A program made the position numbers and the translations under genes. From Actinomyces oris (GTDB lineage Bacteria; Actinomycetota; Actinomycetes; Actinomycetales; Actinomycetaceae), in contig NZ_MSKS01000030.1 of the NCBI RefSeq assembly GCF_001937445.1, positions 1-33,999 on the forward strand: a DNA stretch of 33,999 nt, given 5' to 3'. The notes beneath the pieces are model-generated. The model made no database searches and was not told where the DNA came from. It worked only from the letters and a program-made list of their open reading frames with translations. Numbering within the stretch: position 1 is the stretch's first letter; every line of letters begins with the position of its first letter. Shown here piece by piece: positions 7,161 through 18,223 of this stretch.

Positions 7161-8036
7161 TCAGTGCGGGCGCGTGGCCTCCTTCATCGTGGCGGTGAAC
7201 GTGACCAGGTCACTGCGCAGCGCCCCGAGCGCATAGTGGCGACGCTCCTCATGACCGCCTGCGCCGTTGCTGGCGGAGGTCGCCGCCACGATCTCGGGGG
7301 CGTAGCGCTCCACGATCTTGACCGTGGCCGATCCACTGATGGCGCCGTCGGCGCCGGCTGCGATGGCCTCGGCGACCTGCTCGGGCGTGGAGATGCCGAA
7401 GCCCAGCATCACCGGTGCAGCGGCGTCGGCCCGCAGACGCTCCACCGACTCGGCCAGGCCCACGGTCGAGGAGGCCCGCTCGGTGCCGGTCACCCCCACC
7501 CGGGAGACGGCGTAGACGTAGCCGCGCGAGGCCGCCGCCACCGCGTCCAAGGTCTCGGCCGCAGCCGACGGCGGGGCGATGTAGACGGCGTCGACACCGG
7601 CTTCCTGGGCGGCCCGGCTGAAGGCTGCCGACTCGCGGATCGGGACGTCGGGAAGCAGCACCGAGTCGATGCCGGCCTGCGCGCACTCGGCGTAAAAGCG
7701 CTCCAGGCCCATCGCGAAGGGCACGTTGCCATAGATGAGCATGCCGATAGGCAGCCACGGGTGGCGCCGGCGCACACGCTGAACCACCTCCAGGCAGTCC
7801 TGGAATCCCACACCCGCGGCCAGGGCCCGCACATGCGCCTTCTGGATCGTGGGACCGTCAGCGACCGGGTCGGTGAAGGGCACACCCAGCTCCAGCGCGT
7901 CGGCCCCGCCGGCGATGAGCGCCTCGATGACGGCCTCGCTGGTGTCCGCATCGGGGTCACCGACCATGACGAAGGGGACGAAGGCGCCCTCACCGCGCTC
8001 CTTGAGGGCGGCGAACATTGCAGGATAACGACTCAT
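7161..8036 (-). CDS. trpA: Tryptophan synthase alpha subunit
   Basis: TrpA cleaves indole-3-glycerol phosphate to indole and glyceraldehyde 3-phosphate and channels indole to TrpB. The catalytic acids are present as E49 and D60, the same numbering as the Escherichia coli enzyme, in ELGVPFTDPVADGPTIQ. The phosphate-binding GFGIS and GAISGSA segments follow. The length of 291 residues is slightly above the usual ~268 because of a C-terminal tail. The ATG at 8036 has GAGGAG 7 bases upstream and lies 1 base after the trpB stop (TGAGATG), which indicates translational coupling. A GTG at 8051 in the same frame is less likely. It is the last gene of the trp operon and is followed by a terminator. 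Confidence 0.95.
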   Translation of the reverse strand: MSRYPAMFAALKERGEGAFVPFVMVGDPDADTSEAVIEALIAGGADALELGVPFTDPVADGPTIQKAHVRALAAGVGFQDCLEVVQRVRRRHPWLPIGMLIYGNVPFAMGLERFYAECAQAGIDSVLLPDVPIRESAAFSRAAQEAGVDAVYIAPPSAAAETLDAVAAASRGYVYAVSRVGVTGTERASSTVGLAESVERLRADAAAPVMLGFGISTPEQVAEAIAAGADGAISGSATVKIVERYAPEIVAATSASNGAGGHEERRHYALGALRSDLVTFTATMKEATRPH

Positions 8037-8037
8037 C

Positions 8038-10305
<2,268 letters not shown>

Positions 10306-10314
10306 GGCTCCTCC

Positions 10315-11403
10315 TCAGGCCGTCTCAGTGGCGAGGTCACTGGCTTTGGTCATGGACTCCAGGTGGCGGGCCACGCCGCCGGAAAGGATCTGCTCCAGGG
10401 CCGCCGCCGTGCCGTCGGCGAGGCTGTCGGCCCGGCCGGTGAGGTACAGCAGGGCGCCGGCATTGACGGCGATCGCGTCACGGTGGGCGGGCCGCCCCTC
10501 ACCCGAGACGGCCTCACGCAGCAGGCGGGCGTTGTCGGCCGGCTCCCCACCCAGCAGGTCGGCCAGCTCGTAGGCGGGCACCCCCAGATCCTCAGGCGTG
10601 ACCTCATAGGCCCGCACCCCATCGGGCGTCGCCTCACGCACAAGGGTCGGCCCGTGGACGGCGATCTCGTCCAGGCCCGAGCCGTGGGCCACGAGCGCGC
10701 GCTCGCGCCCCAGCTGGACCATGGCCTCAGCGATCATGTCCAGCATGCCCGGGTCCCACACGCCCATGAGCTGGAAGGTCAGGTGGGCCGGGTTCACCAG
10801 CGGCCCCAGGACATTGAAGATCGTGGGCGTGGCCAGCGCCTTGCGCACCGGGGCCACATGCCGCATCGCCGGGTGGTAGGCCTGGGCGAACAGGAAGGTG
10901 AAGTGGTCACGGGCCAACAGCTCGACCGCCGTGGCCGGCTCCACGTCCAGCGGCAGCCCCAGCTCGGCGATGACATCGGCCGCCCCCGTCTTGGAGGACA
11001 CGGCCCGGTTGCCGTGCTTGGCCACCGCGACCCCCATCGAGGCGGCCACCAGGCCCGCCCCCGTGGAGATGTTGATCGTGCCCACGCCGTCGCCCCCGGT
11101 GCCCACGACGTCCACCAGCGGGAAGGACACCGACGGGAAGTCCCGGGCCACCTGACGGAAGGCGCTCGCGGCCCCGGCGACCTCCTGGGGCTCCTCACCG
11201 CGGGCGTGCAGCGCCGCCAGCAGCGCCGTCGTCTCCACCTCGGACAGGTCGCCGGCGCCCAGGGCCGCGAAGACCGTCGAGGCCTGCTCGCGGCTCAGGC
11301 GCCGCCCCTGAACCACCTCTCGCAGCAGCTCGTGCGCCTCCTGCGCCGTGGCAGCAGGCGCGGCCTGCGCAGCGGCCGGGGCCGCACTGTTGGTCTGACT
11401 CAT
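10315..11403 (-). CDS. trpD: Anthranilate phosphoribosyltransferase
   Basis: TrpD transfers phosphoribose from PRPP to anthranilate. The 362-residue protein shows the PRPP/Mg motif GTGGDG at 101-106, NISTGAG at 111-117 and the anthranilate-site KHGNRAVSSKTG at 129-140, followed by the helical and Rossmann-like parts of a class IV phosphoribosyltransferase. The first 20 residues are an Ala/Pro-rich tail not found in short homologues. The ATG at 11403 has AAGGAG about 10 bases upstream. It stands alone rather than fused to TrpG, unlike the enterobacterial arrangement. Confidence 0.95.
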   Translation of the reverse strand: MSQTNSAAPAAAQAAPAATAQEAHELLREVVQGRRLSREQASTVFAALGAGDLSEVETTALLAALHARGEEPQEVAGAASAFRQVARDFPSVSFPLVDVVGTGGDGVGTINISTGAGLVAASMGVAVAKHGNRAVSSKTGAADVIAELGLPLDVEPATAVELLARDHFTFLFAQAYHPAMRHVAPVRKALATPTIFNVLGPLVNPAHLTFQLMGVWDPGMLDMIAEAMVQLGRERALVAHGSGLDEIAVHGPTLVREATPDGVRAYEVTPEDLGVPAYELADLLGGEPADNARLLREAVSGEGRPAHRDAIAVNAGALLYLTGRADSLADGTAAALEQILSGGVARHLESMTKASDLATETA

Positions 11404-11516
11404 CGGTCTGTAGCTCCTTATGCGGGTGGTTGAGGCTGGTCGAGCGCCCGGGGGTGATTCTGCCCGAACGGTGGCTCCGACGTCGGCATCTGCGGGCCGA
11501 CGGGGCGGTGCGTGGC

Positions 11517-12227
11517 TCAGGGGATCCGGGCCAGGCCAGTGGTGACGGCCTTGAGCAGGGCCGGGCCCTGCGGGGTGAGGATCGACTCGGGGTGGAACTG
11601 CAGCCCGACCGCGGGCAGCGACCGGTGCCGGGCCGCCATGACGATGCCTCCGCTTGCGTCCTCATCCGCCTGGGTGGTCCGGGCCAGACTGACGAGTGCC
11701 TCGGGCAGTGTGCGCGTACCCAGGGAGTGGTAGCGGGCCACGTCCAGGGGACCGCCGTCGAGCACCGCGAAGGCCTCGTCCGCGCGCCCCGCCTCAGTGA
11801 CCTCGAGGCGGTCGGAGCGGCCGTGGACCGGGCCGACCGGGGCGACTCGCCCGCCGCAGGCCTCGACCAGGGCCTGAAACCCCAGGCAGATGCCCAGCGT
11901 GGGAATCGCCTCATCCAGGGCGGTGGCGATGAGCTCCATGAGGCAGCCCGACGTCGCCGGATAGCCCGGCCCCGGGGACAGGCACAGGACCGGACGCCGC
12001 CCTGCCTGCTGCTCGGCCGCGGTGGGCTCCAGGGCGGAGAGCACCCGGGAGGCCGGCACGTTGTTGCGGTAGACTTCGATCTGGGAGCCGAGGGTCGCGA
12101 ACTGGTCAACGAGGTTGTAGACGAAGGAGTCGCGGTTGTCGAGCAGAACCACTCGAGCCGGTGCCGATGCCTCGGCAACACTACGGGCGTCCTGCGCGGT
12201 GCTCTGGCTGCTGGTGAGGGGCATCAT
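11517..12227 (-). CDS. trpG: Anthranilate synthase glutaminase component
   Basis: TrpG releases ammonia from glutamine for TrpE. The class I amidotransferase triad is visible: C114 in GICLGFQAL, H212 and E214 in LQFHPES. LDNRDSFVYNLVDQ at 29-42 and the oxyanion-region SPGPG at 84-88 are typical. The length is 236 residues, with an extra ~23-residue N-terminal tail. The ATG at 12227 lies 3 bp after the trpE stop, with AAGGAGG inside the end of trpE, so coupling is likely. A second ATG at 12224 is possible. A 113-bp gap with no recognised signal separates it from trpD. Confidence 0.94.
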   Translation of the reverse strand: MMPLTSSQSTAQDARSVAEASAPARVVLLDNRDSFVYNLVDQFATLGSQIEVYRNNVPASRVLSALEPTAAEQQAGRRPVLCLSPGPGYPATSGCLMELIATALDEAIPTLGICLGFQALVEACGGRVAPVGPVHGRSDRLEVTEAGRADEAFAVLDGGPLDVARYHSLGTRTLPEALVSLARTTQADEDASGGIVMAARHRSLPAVGLQFHPESILTPQGPALLKAVTTGLARIP

Positions 12228-12230
12228 GGC

Positions 12231-14009
12231 TCAGGCCTCCTTGTCGGTCCGGCTGCCGGTCCAGCTGCCGGTGCGGTCAATGACGAGGGTGGCGCCCTGC
12301 GCGGCGGCGACCGCCTCCAGGACGGCGCGGGCCTTGTGAACGGTCTCGGCGGCCTCAGCGGCCGGGGAGGAGGCCGCCACGACACCGGCCCCGGCCTGGA
12401 CCAGGGCGGTACCGGCGGAGACGAAACCGGAGCGGATGACGATGCAGGTATCCAACTCGCCGTCACCGCGGATGTACCCCACCGAGCCCCCGTAGGAGCC
12501 GCGACGCACGCCCTCGGCCTGGCGAATGAGCTCGGCGGCCCGCAGCTTGGGGGCCCCGGTGAGGGTGCCCATCGTCATGGAGGCGCGGAAGGCGTCCAAG
12601 GCGTCCAGGTCCTCGGCCAGCTCGCCGGAGACCTCGGATACCAGGTGCATCACCCGGCTGTAGCGGTCCACGCGCAGGAGGTCCTGGACACTGCGGGTAC
12701 CCGGACGGCTGACCCGGGCGACGTCGTTGCGGGCCAGGTCCACGAGCATGACGTGCTCGGCGACTTCCTTGGCGTCGGTGCGCAGCTCCAGCTCCAGGCG
12801 GGTGTCGCGCTCGTGGTCCACCGAGCCGTCGGCGTGCAGCCCGCGCGGCCGGGTCCCGGCGATGGGGCGGATGGCGACCCGGCCGCTGCGCACCGAGTAC
12901 AGCAGCGCCGACTCCGGGGAGGCACCGAAGAGCTCGAAGTCCGGGGCGGCCAGGTAGAACATGTACGGGCTGGGGTTGGCGTGGCGCAGCACGTGGTAGG
13001 CGGCCAGCGCATCAGGGCAGTCAATGGTGAAGCCGCGCGCGGGCACCACCTGGTAGACGTCGCCGTCGGCGATGTAACCGCGCATCTCCTCCACGACCGC
13101 CTCGAAGTCGGCGTCGGAGGTGGTGGGCACCGCGTGCAGGACACGGGAGCCGGGGGAGACGACGCCACCGGCCGGGGCCGGTGCCTCAACGGCTGTGTCG
13201 GCAGCTGCGTGCGCTGCGTCGGCAGTGTCGGCTGAGTCCTCAAGCCCGTCGATGGCGGCGGCCAACGCCTCCATACGCCGCTCCAGGTCGGCGACGTCGA
13301 CCGAGGCCCCCACCAGGGTCGCCTCCCGCGTGGGGTGGTCGACGACCAGGATGATGCGCGCGTCGTAGAAGAGGTAGTCGGGGCAGGTGTTGGCGCCCTG
13401 GGCCACCTCGGGCAGGGATTCGAAGGTGGACAGGTAGTCGAAGGCGAAGGCCCCCGCCTCCAGCGGCAGGTGGGGGTGGTCGACCTCGGCCCGGGCCAGG
13501 AGGCGCAGCGGCTCGATCGTGGACAGGGCGGTGAGTCGCTCACGCTCCTCGATGGTCGGGTCGTCGTCGCAGATCGTGGGCAGGGTCAGAGTCAACCGGC
13601 CGGGGGAGCGGTCGGTGACGTACTCGGCCAGCCCCTCCTCAAGACGCGCCAGAGCCGCCAGACCATCGGCCCCGGGGGCTCCTGCGTCAACGGCGTCCAG
13701 CGCCTCAGCCATCACGGTCCCGCCCCAGCAGGTCAGCCTGGTCGAGGCCTCCAGGACGGCGACCGTGGTACGCGAGGCCTTGGTGGTGATGTCGGCGCTC
13801 TCCAGCAGGACGCAGTCCACCGGCCGCACGGAGCCCTCGTCGGCCGAGCCCGCGGTGGTGCGCAGCAGACCGGAGCGAGTCAGCTGCTCCAGCAGGGCGC
13901 CGCCGTCGGCGTGGTAGCGCACCGAGCGCGTCAGCACAGTCGGCGAGGCAGCTGACGGTGCGGCCGCGGGGGCAGTGTCTGGCACGGAGTCTGGCACGGT
14001 GGGTGACAT
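12231..14009 (-). CDS. trpE: Anthranilate synthase component I
   Basis: TrpE converts chorismate and ammonia to anthranilate. The 592-residue protein is longer than the common ~520 because of an Ala/Pro-rich N-terminal tail and an Ala/Asp/Glu-rich insertion near the middle. LLES at 68-71 matches the tryptophan feedback site of the family, so inhibition by tryptophan is expected. The chorismate-binding domain shows ASPESAL, IRPIAGTRPRG, the HVMLVDLARND segment, TLTGAPK and GGSVGYI. The ATG at 14009 has AAAGAGG 4 bases upstream; the frame extends to 14051 but has no good site there. It is the first structural gene of the trp operon, behind a leader peptide and attenuator. Confidence 0.95.
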   Translation of the reverse strand: MSPTVPDSVPDTAPAAAPSAASPTVLTRSVRYHADGGALLEQLTRSGLLRTTAGSADEGSVRPVDCVLLESADITTKASRTTVAVLEASTRLTCWGGTVMAEALDAVDAGAPGADGLAALARLEEGLAEYVTDRSPGRLTLTLPTICDDDPTIEERERLTALSTIEPLRLLARAEVDHPHLPLEAGAFAFDYLSTFESLPEVAQGANTCPDYLFYDARIILVVDHPTREATLVGASVDVADLERRMEALAAAIDGLEDSADTADAAHAAADTAVEAPAPAGGVVSPGSRVLHAVPTTSDADFEAVVEEMRGYIADGDVYQVVPARGFTIDCPDALAAYHVLRHANPSPYMFYLAAPDFELFGASPESALLYSVRSGRVAIRPIAGTRPRGLHADGSVDHERDTRLELELRTDAKEVAEHVMLVDLARNDVARVSRPGTRSVQDLLRVDRYSRVMHLVSEVSGELAEDLDALDAFRASMTMGTLTGAPKLRAAELIRQAEGVRRGSYGGSVGYIRGDGELDTCIVIRSGFVSAGTALVQAGAGVVAASSPAAEAAETVHKARAVLEAVAAAQGATLVIDRTGSWTGSRTDKEA

Positions 14010-14038
14010 GGGGCCTCTTTCCTGAGATCGGGGTTCAG

Positions 14039-14136
14039 GCGGGCCTCTCACTCATACGTCGGGCGGGCCCGCGGTGAGCGAGCCGGAAGGTCCTAACGCG
14101 TCAGGATGATGGCGGCTCGCCTCGAGGGGAGCCACC
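14039..14136 (-). promoter_or_regulatory. trp attenuator (alternative hairpins)
   Basis: Three stems can be drawn in the leader RNA. The 1:2 stem pairs GGTGGCTC (14136-14129, over the last Trp codons) with GAGCCGCC (14118-14111), 8 bp with one G-U. The 2:3 stem pairs GCGAGCC (14120-14114) with GGCTCGC (14084-14078), 7 bp. The 3:4 stem pairs GCGGGCC (14072-14066) with GGCCCGC (14045-14039), 7 bp. Stems 1:2 and 2:3 overlap and exclude each other. The 2:3 and 3:4 stems are adjacent rather than strictly overlapping, and no U-tract follows 3:4, so the terminator step is the least certain part. Confidence 0.7.
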
Positions 14137-14164
14137 ACCACTGGCGGTCACGGAACGCTGTCAT
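14093..14164 (-). CDS. trpL: trp operon leader peptide with three consecutive Trp codons
   Basis: A 23-codon frame, MTAFRDRQWWWLPSRR followed by seven more residues and a TAG, lies 83 bp upstream of trpE. Codons 9-11 are TGG TGG TGG (14140-14132). Tryptophan is rare in proteins, so a WWW run in a short frame directly before trpE is strong evidence for a ribosome-sensed attenuation leader. The start looks leaderless: a -10 box ends 7 bp before the ATG and there is no Shine-Dalgarno sequence. Stalling at the Trp codons would cover the 1 arm of the 1:2 hairpin and free the alternative pairing downstream. Confidence 0.88.
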   Translation of the reverse strand: MTAFRDRQWWWLPSRRAAIILTR

Positions 14165-14171
14165 GGCACCG

Positions 14172-14200
14172 AGGGTAGAACGAGGTCGTGACGTGACCAA
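14172..14200 (-). promoter_or_regulatory. trp operon promoter
   Basis: Minus strand: TTGGTC (14200-14195), a 17-nt spacer and TACCCT (14177-14172). The start point would fall at 14165-14164, on or next to the A of the leader-peptide ATG. No operator palindrome overlaps the promoter, which fits control by attenuation, although a repressor is not excluded. Confidence 0.65.
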
Positions 14201-14218
14201 ATCGTCGGCCGGGGATGA

Positions 14219-14265
14219 GACGCCTGCCCGCACCGGTCGTGTGGCGTACACAGGCGTCGGTGCGG
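14219..14265. repeat. Two interleaved 8-bp inverted repeats between the protease gene and the trp promoter
   Basis: GACGCCTG (14219-14226) is complementary to CAGGCGTC (14251-14258), and CCGCACCG (14228-14235) to CGGTGCGG (14258-14265). The order A-B-A'-B' means that the two stems are mutually exclusive or form a pseudoknot. The second stem lies 20 to 50 nt after the protease stop and may be its terminator; no U-tract follows. Confidence 0.55.
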
Positions 14266-14283
14266 CTCAGGAGGTCATCCGTG

Positions 14284-15915
14284 TCAGTTGCCCAGGCGGA
14301 GAGTTCTCCCACCGGAGGTGGCGCTGGGCCTGGCGCTTGGCCTGGCGCTGGGCTTGCTGCTGGGTTTGGCGCTCTTGCTGCCCGCTTCGGCGACGGCGGA
14401 GGCTGCGTTGACAATGCCGGCGCCGCAGGACTTTCGGTCGCACTTGGTCATGGGGGTGGCCGTGTTCTGCAAGATGGTGACGACCTCCGCGGTCTTCAGA
14501 TCGGGGTTGGCGGCCAGCATCAGCGCGATGGTCCCGGAGACGTGGGGAGCCGCCTGACTGGTGCCTATCATGAAGGAGTAAGCGGGGGCCTGTGGGGCTG
14601 TCGACGACTCGTCGGTCGTGGACAGGATCTTGGGGCTGGTCTTGCTGGCCTCTCCACCGGGGGCGGAGATCTCGACGGTGTCACCGTAGTTCGAGAAGGA
14701 CGAGCGGGTCCCGGTGCTCGTGGTGGCACCGACGGTGATGACGTTCTCGCAGCTGGCAGGATTGACGTTACCGGCGTCCTCATCACTGTTGCCGGCGGCG
14801 GCGACGATGATCGAGCCGCGTGTGACAGCGGAATCGATTGTCTTCTGCAGGAAGCGTGTGCACGCGCCAGGGCCGCCCAGGCTCATATTGATGACCTGGG
14901 CACGGTTCTTGTTGACCGGTGCGCCGTTGACCTTGCCACCAGAGGCCCAGGTGATGGCGTCGACGAGGTTGGCGCCGTCGGAGCCGCAGCGGCCCAGGAA
15001 GCGGATGGGCACGATCTTGGCGTCCGGGGCGACACCTGCGACACCATCGCCGTTGTTCGTGCGCGCGGCGATGGTGCCGGCTACATGGGAACCGTGCCAG
15101 GTCGACTGCTGGCCCTTGTCCCGGTGCTTGCTGCCTGCGTCATGGGCGGAGCACTCACCCGGTTCGGACCAGTCCCCCTCATCGGAGGGATCGGCGTCGT
15201 AGCCGTCGTTGTCACGGGCGCTCTCGGCGTCGGAGATGAAGTCGTAGCCCGGCAGGAGCTGGCCCTTGAGGTCCGGGTGGTCGGTCAGGATGCCGGAGTC
15301 GATGACGGCGACCGTGACGCCCTTGCCGGTGGACTGCGACCAGGCGTTGGTGGCGTTGATTCCGTAGGAGCCCGAGGTCATGTCCCACTGCTCGGAGAAG
15401 TAGGGGTCGTTGGGGACATTGCTGTCCTGGGCGGAGGTGTCGCCCAGGGCGGTGACGTGAATATCGGGCTCGACGGCCTCAATGCCGTCGGCGGCCTCGA
15501 GCGTGGAGATGAACTCCTTGACCTGATCCACGGTGAGCTTGCCACTCAGCTTCACGGCCGCTGTGCTCATGGCGTGAGCGGTCACGCTCTCCAGCTTGAC
15601 CGAGAACTTTCCCGCGGCGGCGGTCAGCGCCTCCTTGTCCTTGGCGGGCAGGGAGTTGAGGACGTTCTCGCCGTAGGCCTTCGCGGAGGCGATGACCTTG
15701 CCCGCCGCCGAGTTCTCGGCGTAAGAGATGATGAAGCGGTCACTGGGCTCGGTGACCTTCGCCTCGTTGCCGTGGGCGGAGGTCGATGCCGCGGCGGTGG
15801 CCTTGTGTCCGCCGAGGACTCCGGCGCGAACCAGGCCGACGGCGATGAGACAGATCACCGCGACGGAGGCGACGCTGATGAGCAGGACACGTTTTCTGCT
15901 GAGGGTCATGGTCAT
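14284..15915 (-). CDS. Membrane-anchored subtilisin-family (S8) serine protease
   Basis: The 543-residue protein has a basic N-terminus (SRKRV), one hydrophobic segment at about 9-30, a propeptide-like region (about 55-155, FIISYAENSA to EAVEPDIHV) and an S8 catalytic domain. The triad is D206 (VAVIDSGI), H274 (HGSHVAG) and S453 (GTSQAAPHVSG); the oxyanion Asn is N376 (AAAGNSD). A Lys/Ser/Pro/Arg-rich tail with PSARPS repeats (about 514-533) ends the protein; it has no sorting signal. The hydrophobic segment has no clear cleavage site, so it may be an anchor or a signal peptide. The ATG at 15915 is preferred for its short basic N-region; the ATG at 15966 is a real alternative, and neither has a strong ribosome-binding site. 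Six cysteines suggest disulfides. Substrates are unknown. Confidence 0.9.
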   Translation of the reverse strand: MTMTLSRKRVLLISVASVAVICLIAVGLVRAGVLGGHKATAAASTSAHGNEAKVTEPSDRFIISYAENSAAGKVIASAKAYGENVLNSLPAKDKEALTAAAGKFSVKLESVTAHAMSTAAVKLSGKLTVDQVKEFISTLEAADGIEAVEPDIHVTALGDTSAQDSNVPNDPYFSEQWDMTSGSYGINATNAWSQSTGKGVTVAVIDSGILTDHPDLKGQLLPGYDFISDAESARDNDGYDADPSDEGDWSEPGECSAHDAGSKHRDKGQQSTWHGSHVAGTIAARTNNGDGVAGVAPDAKIVPIRFLGRCGSDGANLVDAITWASGGKVNGAPVNKNRAQVINMSLGGPGACTRFLQKTIDSAVTRGSIIVAAAGNSDEDAGNVNPASCENVITVGATTSTGTRSSFSNYGDTVEISAPGGEASKTSPKILSTTDESSTAPQAPAYSFMIGTSQAAPHVSGTIALMLAANPDLKTAEVVTILQNTATPMTKCDRKSCGAGIVNAASAVAEAGSKSAKPSSKPSARPSARPSATSGGRTLRLGN

Positions 15916-16271
15916 GGTGGGGAGGCTTTCGGTAGGGACGTCTCGGGACAGGGAGTGCTCAGGCATCCGGAATGCGACGATTCTGGCATGAGACGGCGGA
16001 AAAGTCCCAACGGTGAGTGTGGGGAGGCCTCCCCAACGGGCTGTGCGGACAGAGCTGTCAGAGCTGCCCGGGTCAGACGCGCTCGCTGCGTCTGCCGTCC
16101 TGGCCTTAGTGCATGACCCGACTGCGACGAGCCGCCACGTAGCGGCGCAACGACGTGCGGCCTCACCTCACACTGCGGGTTGGCCCGGCGGGCTGGGGTG
16201 GTGGGCCGCCGTCGTGGGAGACTTGGTCCAGACCCATGCCGGATATGAGGAAGAGCCAGGAACCGATCTCC
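15916..16271. other. Divergent intergenic region between the S8 protease gene and lepA
   Basis: No gene is seen in these 356 bp. They contain a perfect 16-bp palindrome TGGGGAGGCCTCCCCA (16020-16035), and a 7-bp inverted repeat CAGACGC/GCGTCTG with a 7-nt loop (16074-16094). A smaller repeat GCCGC/GCGGC lies at 16131-16146. The 16-bp palindrome lies 105 bp before the chosen protease start and is a possible operator. On the plus strand TTGGTC (about 16225) with TATGAG 15 bp later might be a lepA promoter; the spacing is short, so this is weak. Confidence 0.5.
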
Positions 16272-18155
16272 GTGTCACCGATCCCCACACCAGAGCAGAT
16301 GACCAGCGTCCAGCCCGCCGCCACCGAGCAGGCCCGGCTGCGCAACTTCTGCATCATCGCGCACATCGACCACGGCAAGTCCACCCTGGCCGACCGCATG
16401 CTCCAGGCCACCGGCGTCGTCCAGCCCCGCGACATGCGCGCCCAGTACCTGGACCGCATGGACATCGAGCGTGAGCGCGGCATCACCATCAAGTCCCAGG
16501 CCGTGCGCATGCCCTGGGCCATCGAGGGCGACGACGGCGTCACGCGCGCCTATGCCCTCAACATGATCGACACCCCCGGGCACGTCGACTTCTCCTACGA
16601 GGTCAACCGCTCCCTGGCCGCCTGCGAGGGCGCGGTCCTCCTGGTCGACGCCGCCCAGGGTATTCAGGCCCAGACCCTGGCCAACCTCTACATGGCCATC
16701 GAGGGGGACCTGACCATCATCCCGGTCCTCAACAAGATCGACCTGCCCGCCGCCGAGCCGGAGAAGCATGCCGAGGAGATCGCCTCCCTCATCGGCTGCG
16801 ACGTCGACGACGTCCTCAAGGTCTCCGGCAAGACCGGGCAGGGCGTGCCCGAGCTGCTCGACCGGATCGTCGAGACCGTCCCGCCCCCGCACGGCGACCC
16901 CGAGGCCCCGGCCCGCGCCATGATCTTCGACTCCGTCTATGACACCTACCGCGGCGTGGTCACCTACGTGCGCGTCGTCGACGGCGCCCTCAAGCCCCGA
17001 GAGCGCATCGAGATGCTCTCCACCAAGGCCGTCCACGACCTGCTGGAGATCGGCGTCATCAGCCCCGAGCCCACACCGTCGGCCGGTTTGGGGGCCGGCG
17101 AGGTCGGTTACCTCATCACCGGGGTCAAGGACGTGCGCCAGTCCAAGGTCGGTGACACGGTCACCTCCGCGGCGGCCCCGGCCGACGAGCCGCTGTCGGG
17201 TTATCAGGACCCCAAGCCTATGGTCTTCTCCGGCCTGTTCCCGGTGGACGGCTCGGACTTCCCGGCCCTGCGCGACGCCCTGGACAAGCTCAAGCTCAAC
17301 GACGCCGCCCTGACCTACGAGCCGGAGACCTCCGTGGCCCTGGGCTTCGGCTTCCGCTGCGGCTACCTGGGCCTGCTGCACCTGGAGATCATCCGCGAGC
17401 GCCTGGAGCGCGAGTTCAACCTGGATATCATTTCCACCGCCCCCTCCGTGGTCTACGAGGTGACCATGGAGGACCGCACCACGCACACGGTCACCAACCC
17501 CAGCGAGTTCCCCGAGGGCAAGGTCGCTGCCGTCTCCGAGCCGGTGGTGCGGGCCACGATCCTGACCCCCAGCGAGTTCGTGGGCACGGTCATGGAGCTG
17601 TGCCAGTCGCGTCGCGGCACCATGCAGGGCATGGACTACCTCTCCGAGTCCCGCGTGGAGATGCACTACGTGCTGCCGCTGGCGGAGATCGTCTTCGACT
17701 TCTTCGACGCCCTGAAGTCGCGCACCCGCGGTTACGCCTCCCTGGACTACGAGGCGGACGGCTCCCAGGACGCCAACCTGGTCAAGGTCGATATCCTGCT
17801 CAACGGGGACAAGGTGGACGCTTTCAGCGCCATCGTCCACCGCGACTCGGCCTACTCCTACGGTGTCATGATGACCAAGCGTCTCAAGGATCTCATCCCG
17901 CGCCAGCAGTTCGAGGTTCCCGTGCAGGCGGCCATCGGCACTCGCGTCATCGCCCGCGAGACCATCCGGGCCCTGCGCAAGGACATGCTCGCCAAGTGCT
18001 ACGGCGGTGACATCACCCGTAAGCGCAAGCTGCTGGAGAAGCAGAAGGAGGGCAAGAAGCGCATGAAGGCCATCGGCCGGGTCGAGGTGCCCCAGGAGGC
18101 CTTCATTGCGGCCCTCGGTGCGGACACGCCCACCGGGGCCAAGCCGGGCAAGTAG
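16272..18155 (+). CDS. lepA: Elongation factor 4 (LepA)
   Basis: LepA is a ribosome-associated translational GTPase. The 627-residue frame carries the G1 motif AHIDHGKST, the switch region [17 protein letters not shown] (G3) and NKIDLP (G4), then the EF-G-like domains. The C-terminal end has the LepA-specific [22 protein letters not shown] segment, which separates it from EF-G. The GTG at 16272 has AGGAA about 9 bases upstream. The ATG at 16299 and ATGs further upstream (16245, 16236) are alternatives; the conserved protein starts only at [13 protein letters not shown], so the exact start is uncertain. Codon use is strongly biased to G/C, as for a well-expressed housekeeping gene. Confidence 0.96.
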   Translation: MSPIPTPEQMTSVQPAATEQARLRNFCIIAHIDHGKSTLADRMLQATGVVQPRDMRAQYLDRMDIERERGITIKSQAVRMPWAIEGDDGVTRAYALNMIDTPGHVDFSYEVNRSLAACEGAVLLVDAAQGIQAQTLANLYMAIEGDLTIIPVLNKIDLPAAEPEKHAEEIASLIGCDVDDVLKVSGKTGQGVPELLDRIVETVPPPHGDPEAPARAMIFDSVYDTYRGVVTYVRVVDGALKPRERIEMLSTKAVHDLLEIGVISPEPTPSAGLGAGEVGYLITGVKDVRQSKVGDTVTSAAAPADEPLSGYQDPKPMVFSGLFPVDGSDFPALRDALDKLKLNDAALTYEPETSVALGFGFRCGYLGLLHLEIIRERLEREFNLDIISTAPSVVYEVTMEDRTTHTVTNPSEFPEGKVAAVSEPVVRATILTPSEFVGTVMELCQSRRGTMQGMDYLSESRVEMHYVLPLAEIVFDFFDALKSRTRGYASLDYEADGSQDANLVKVDILLNGDKVDAFSAIVHRDSAYSYGVMMTKRLKDLIPRQQFEVPVQAAIGTRVIARETIRALRKDMLAKCYGGDITRKRKLLEKQKEGKKRMKAIGRVEVPQEAFIAALGADTPTGAKPGK

Positions 18156-18223
18156 CGCAGCCGCGGGCACGAACAGGACCGAGCAGGACCAGGACGGCGC
18201 CTGCGGACGACGGAAGGACGGCT

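Noticed and set aside
15916-16271. A small RNA or tRNA in the protease/lepA gap
   Set aside because: Only short hairpins and a palindrome are seen. No cloverleaf, TTCGA-type T-loop or conserved RNA core was found.
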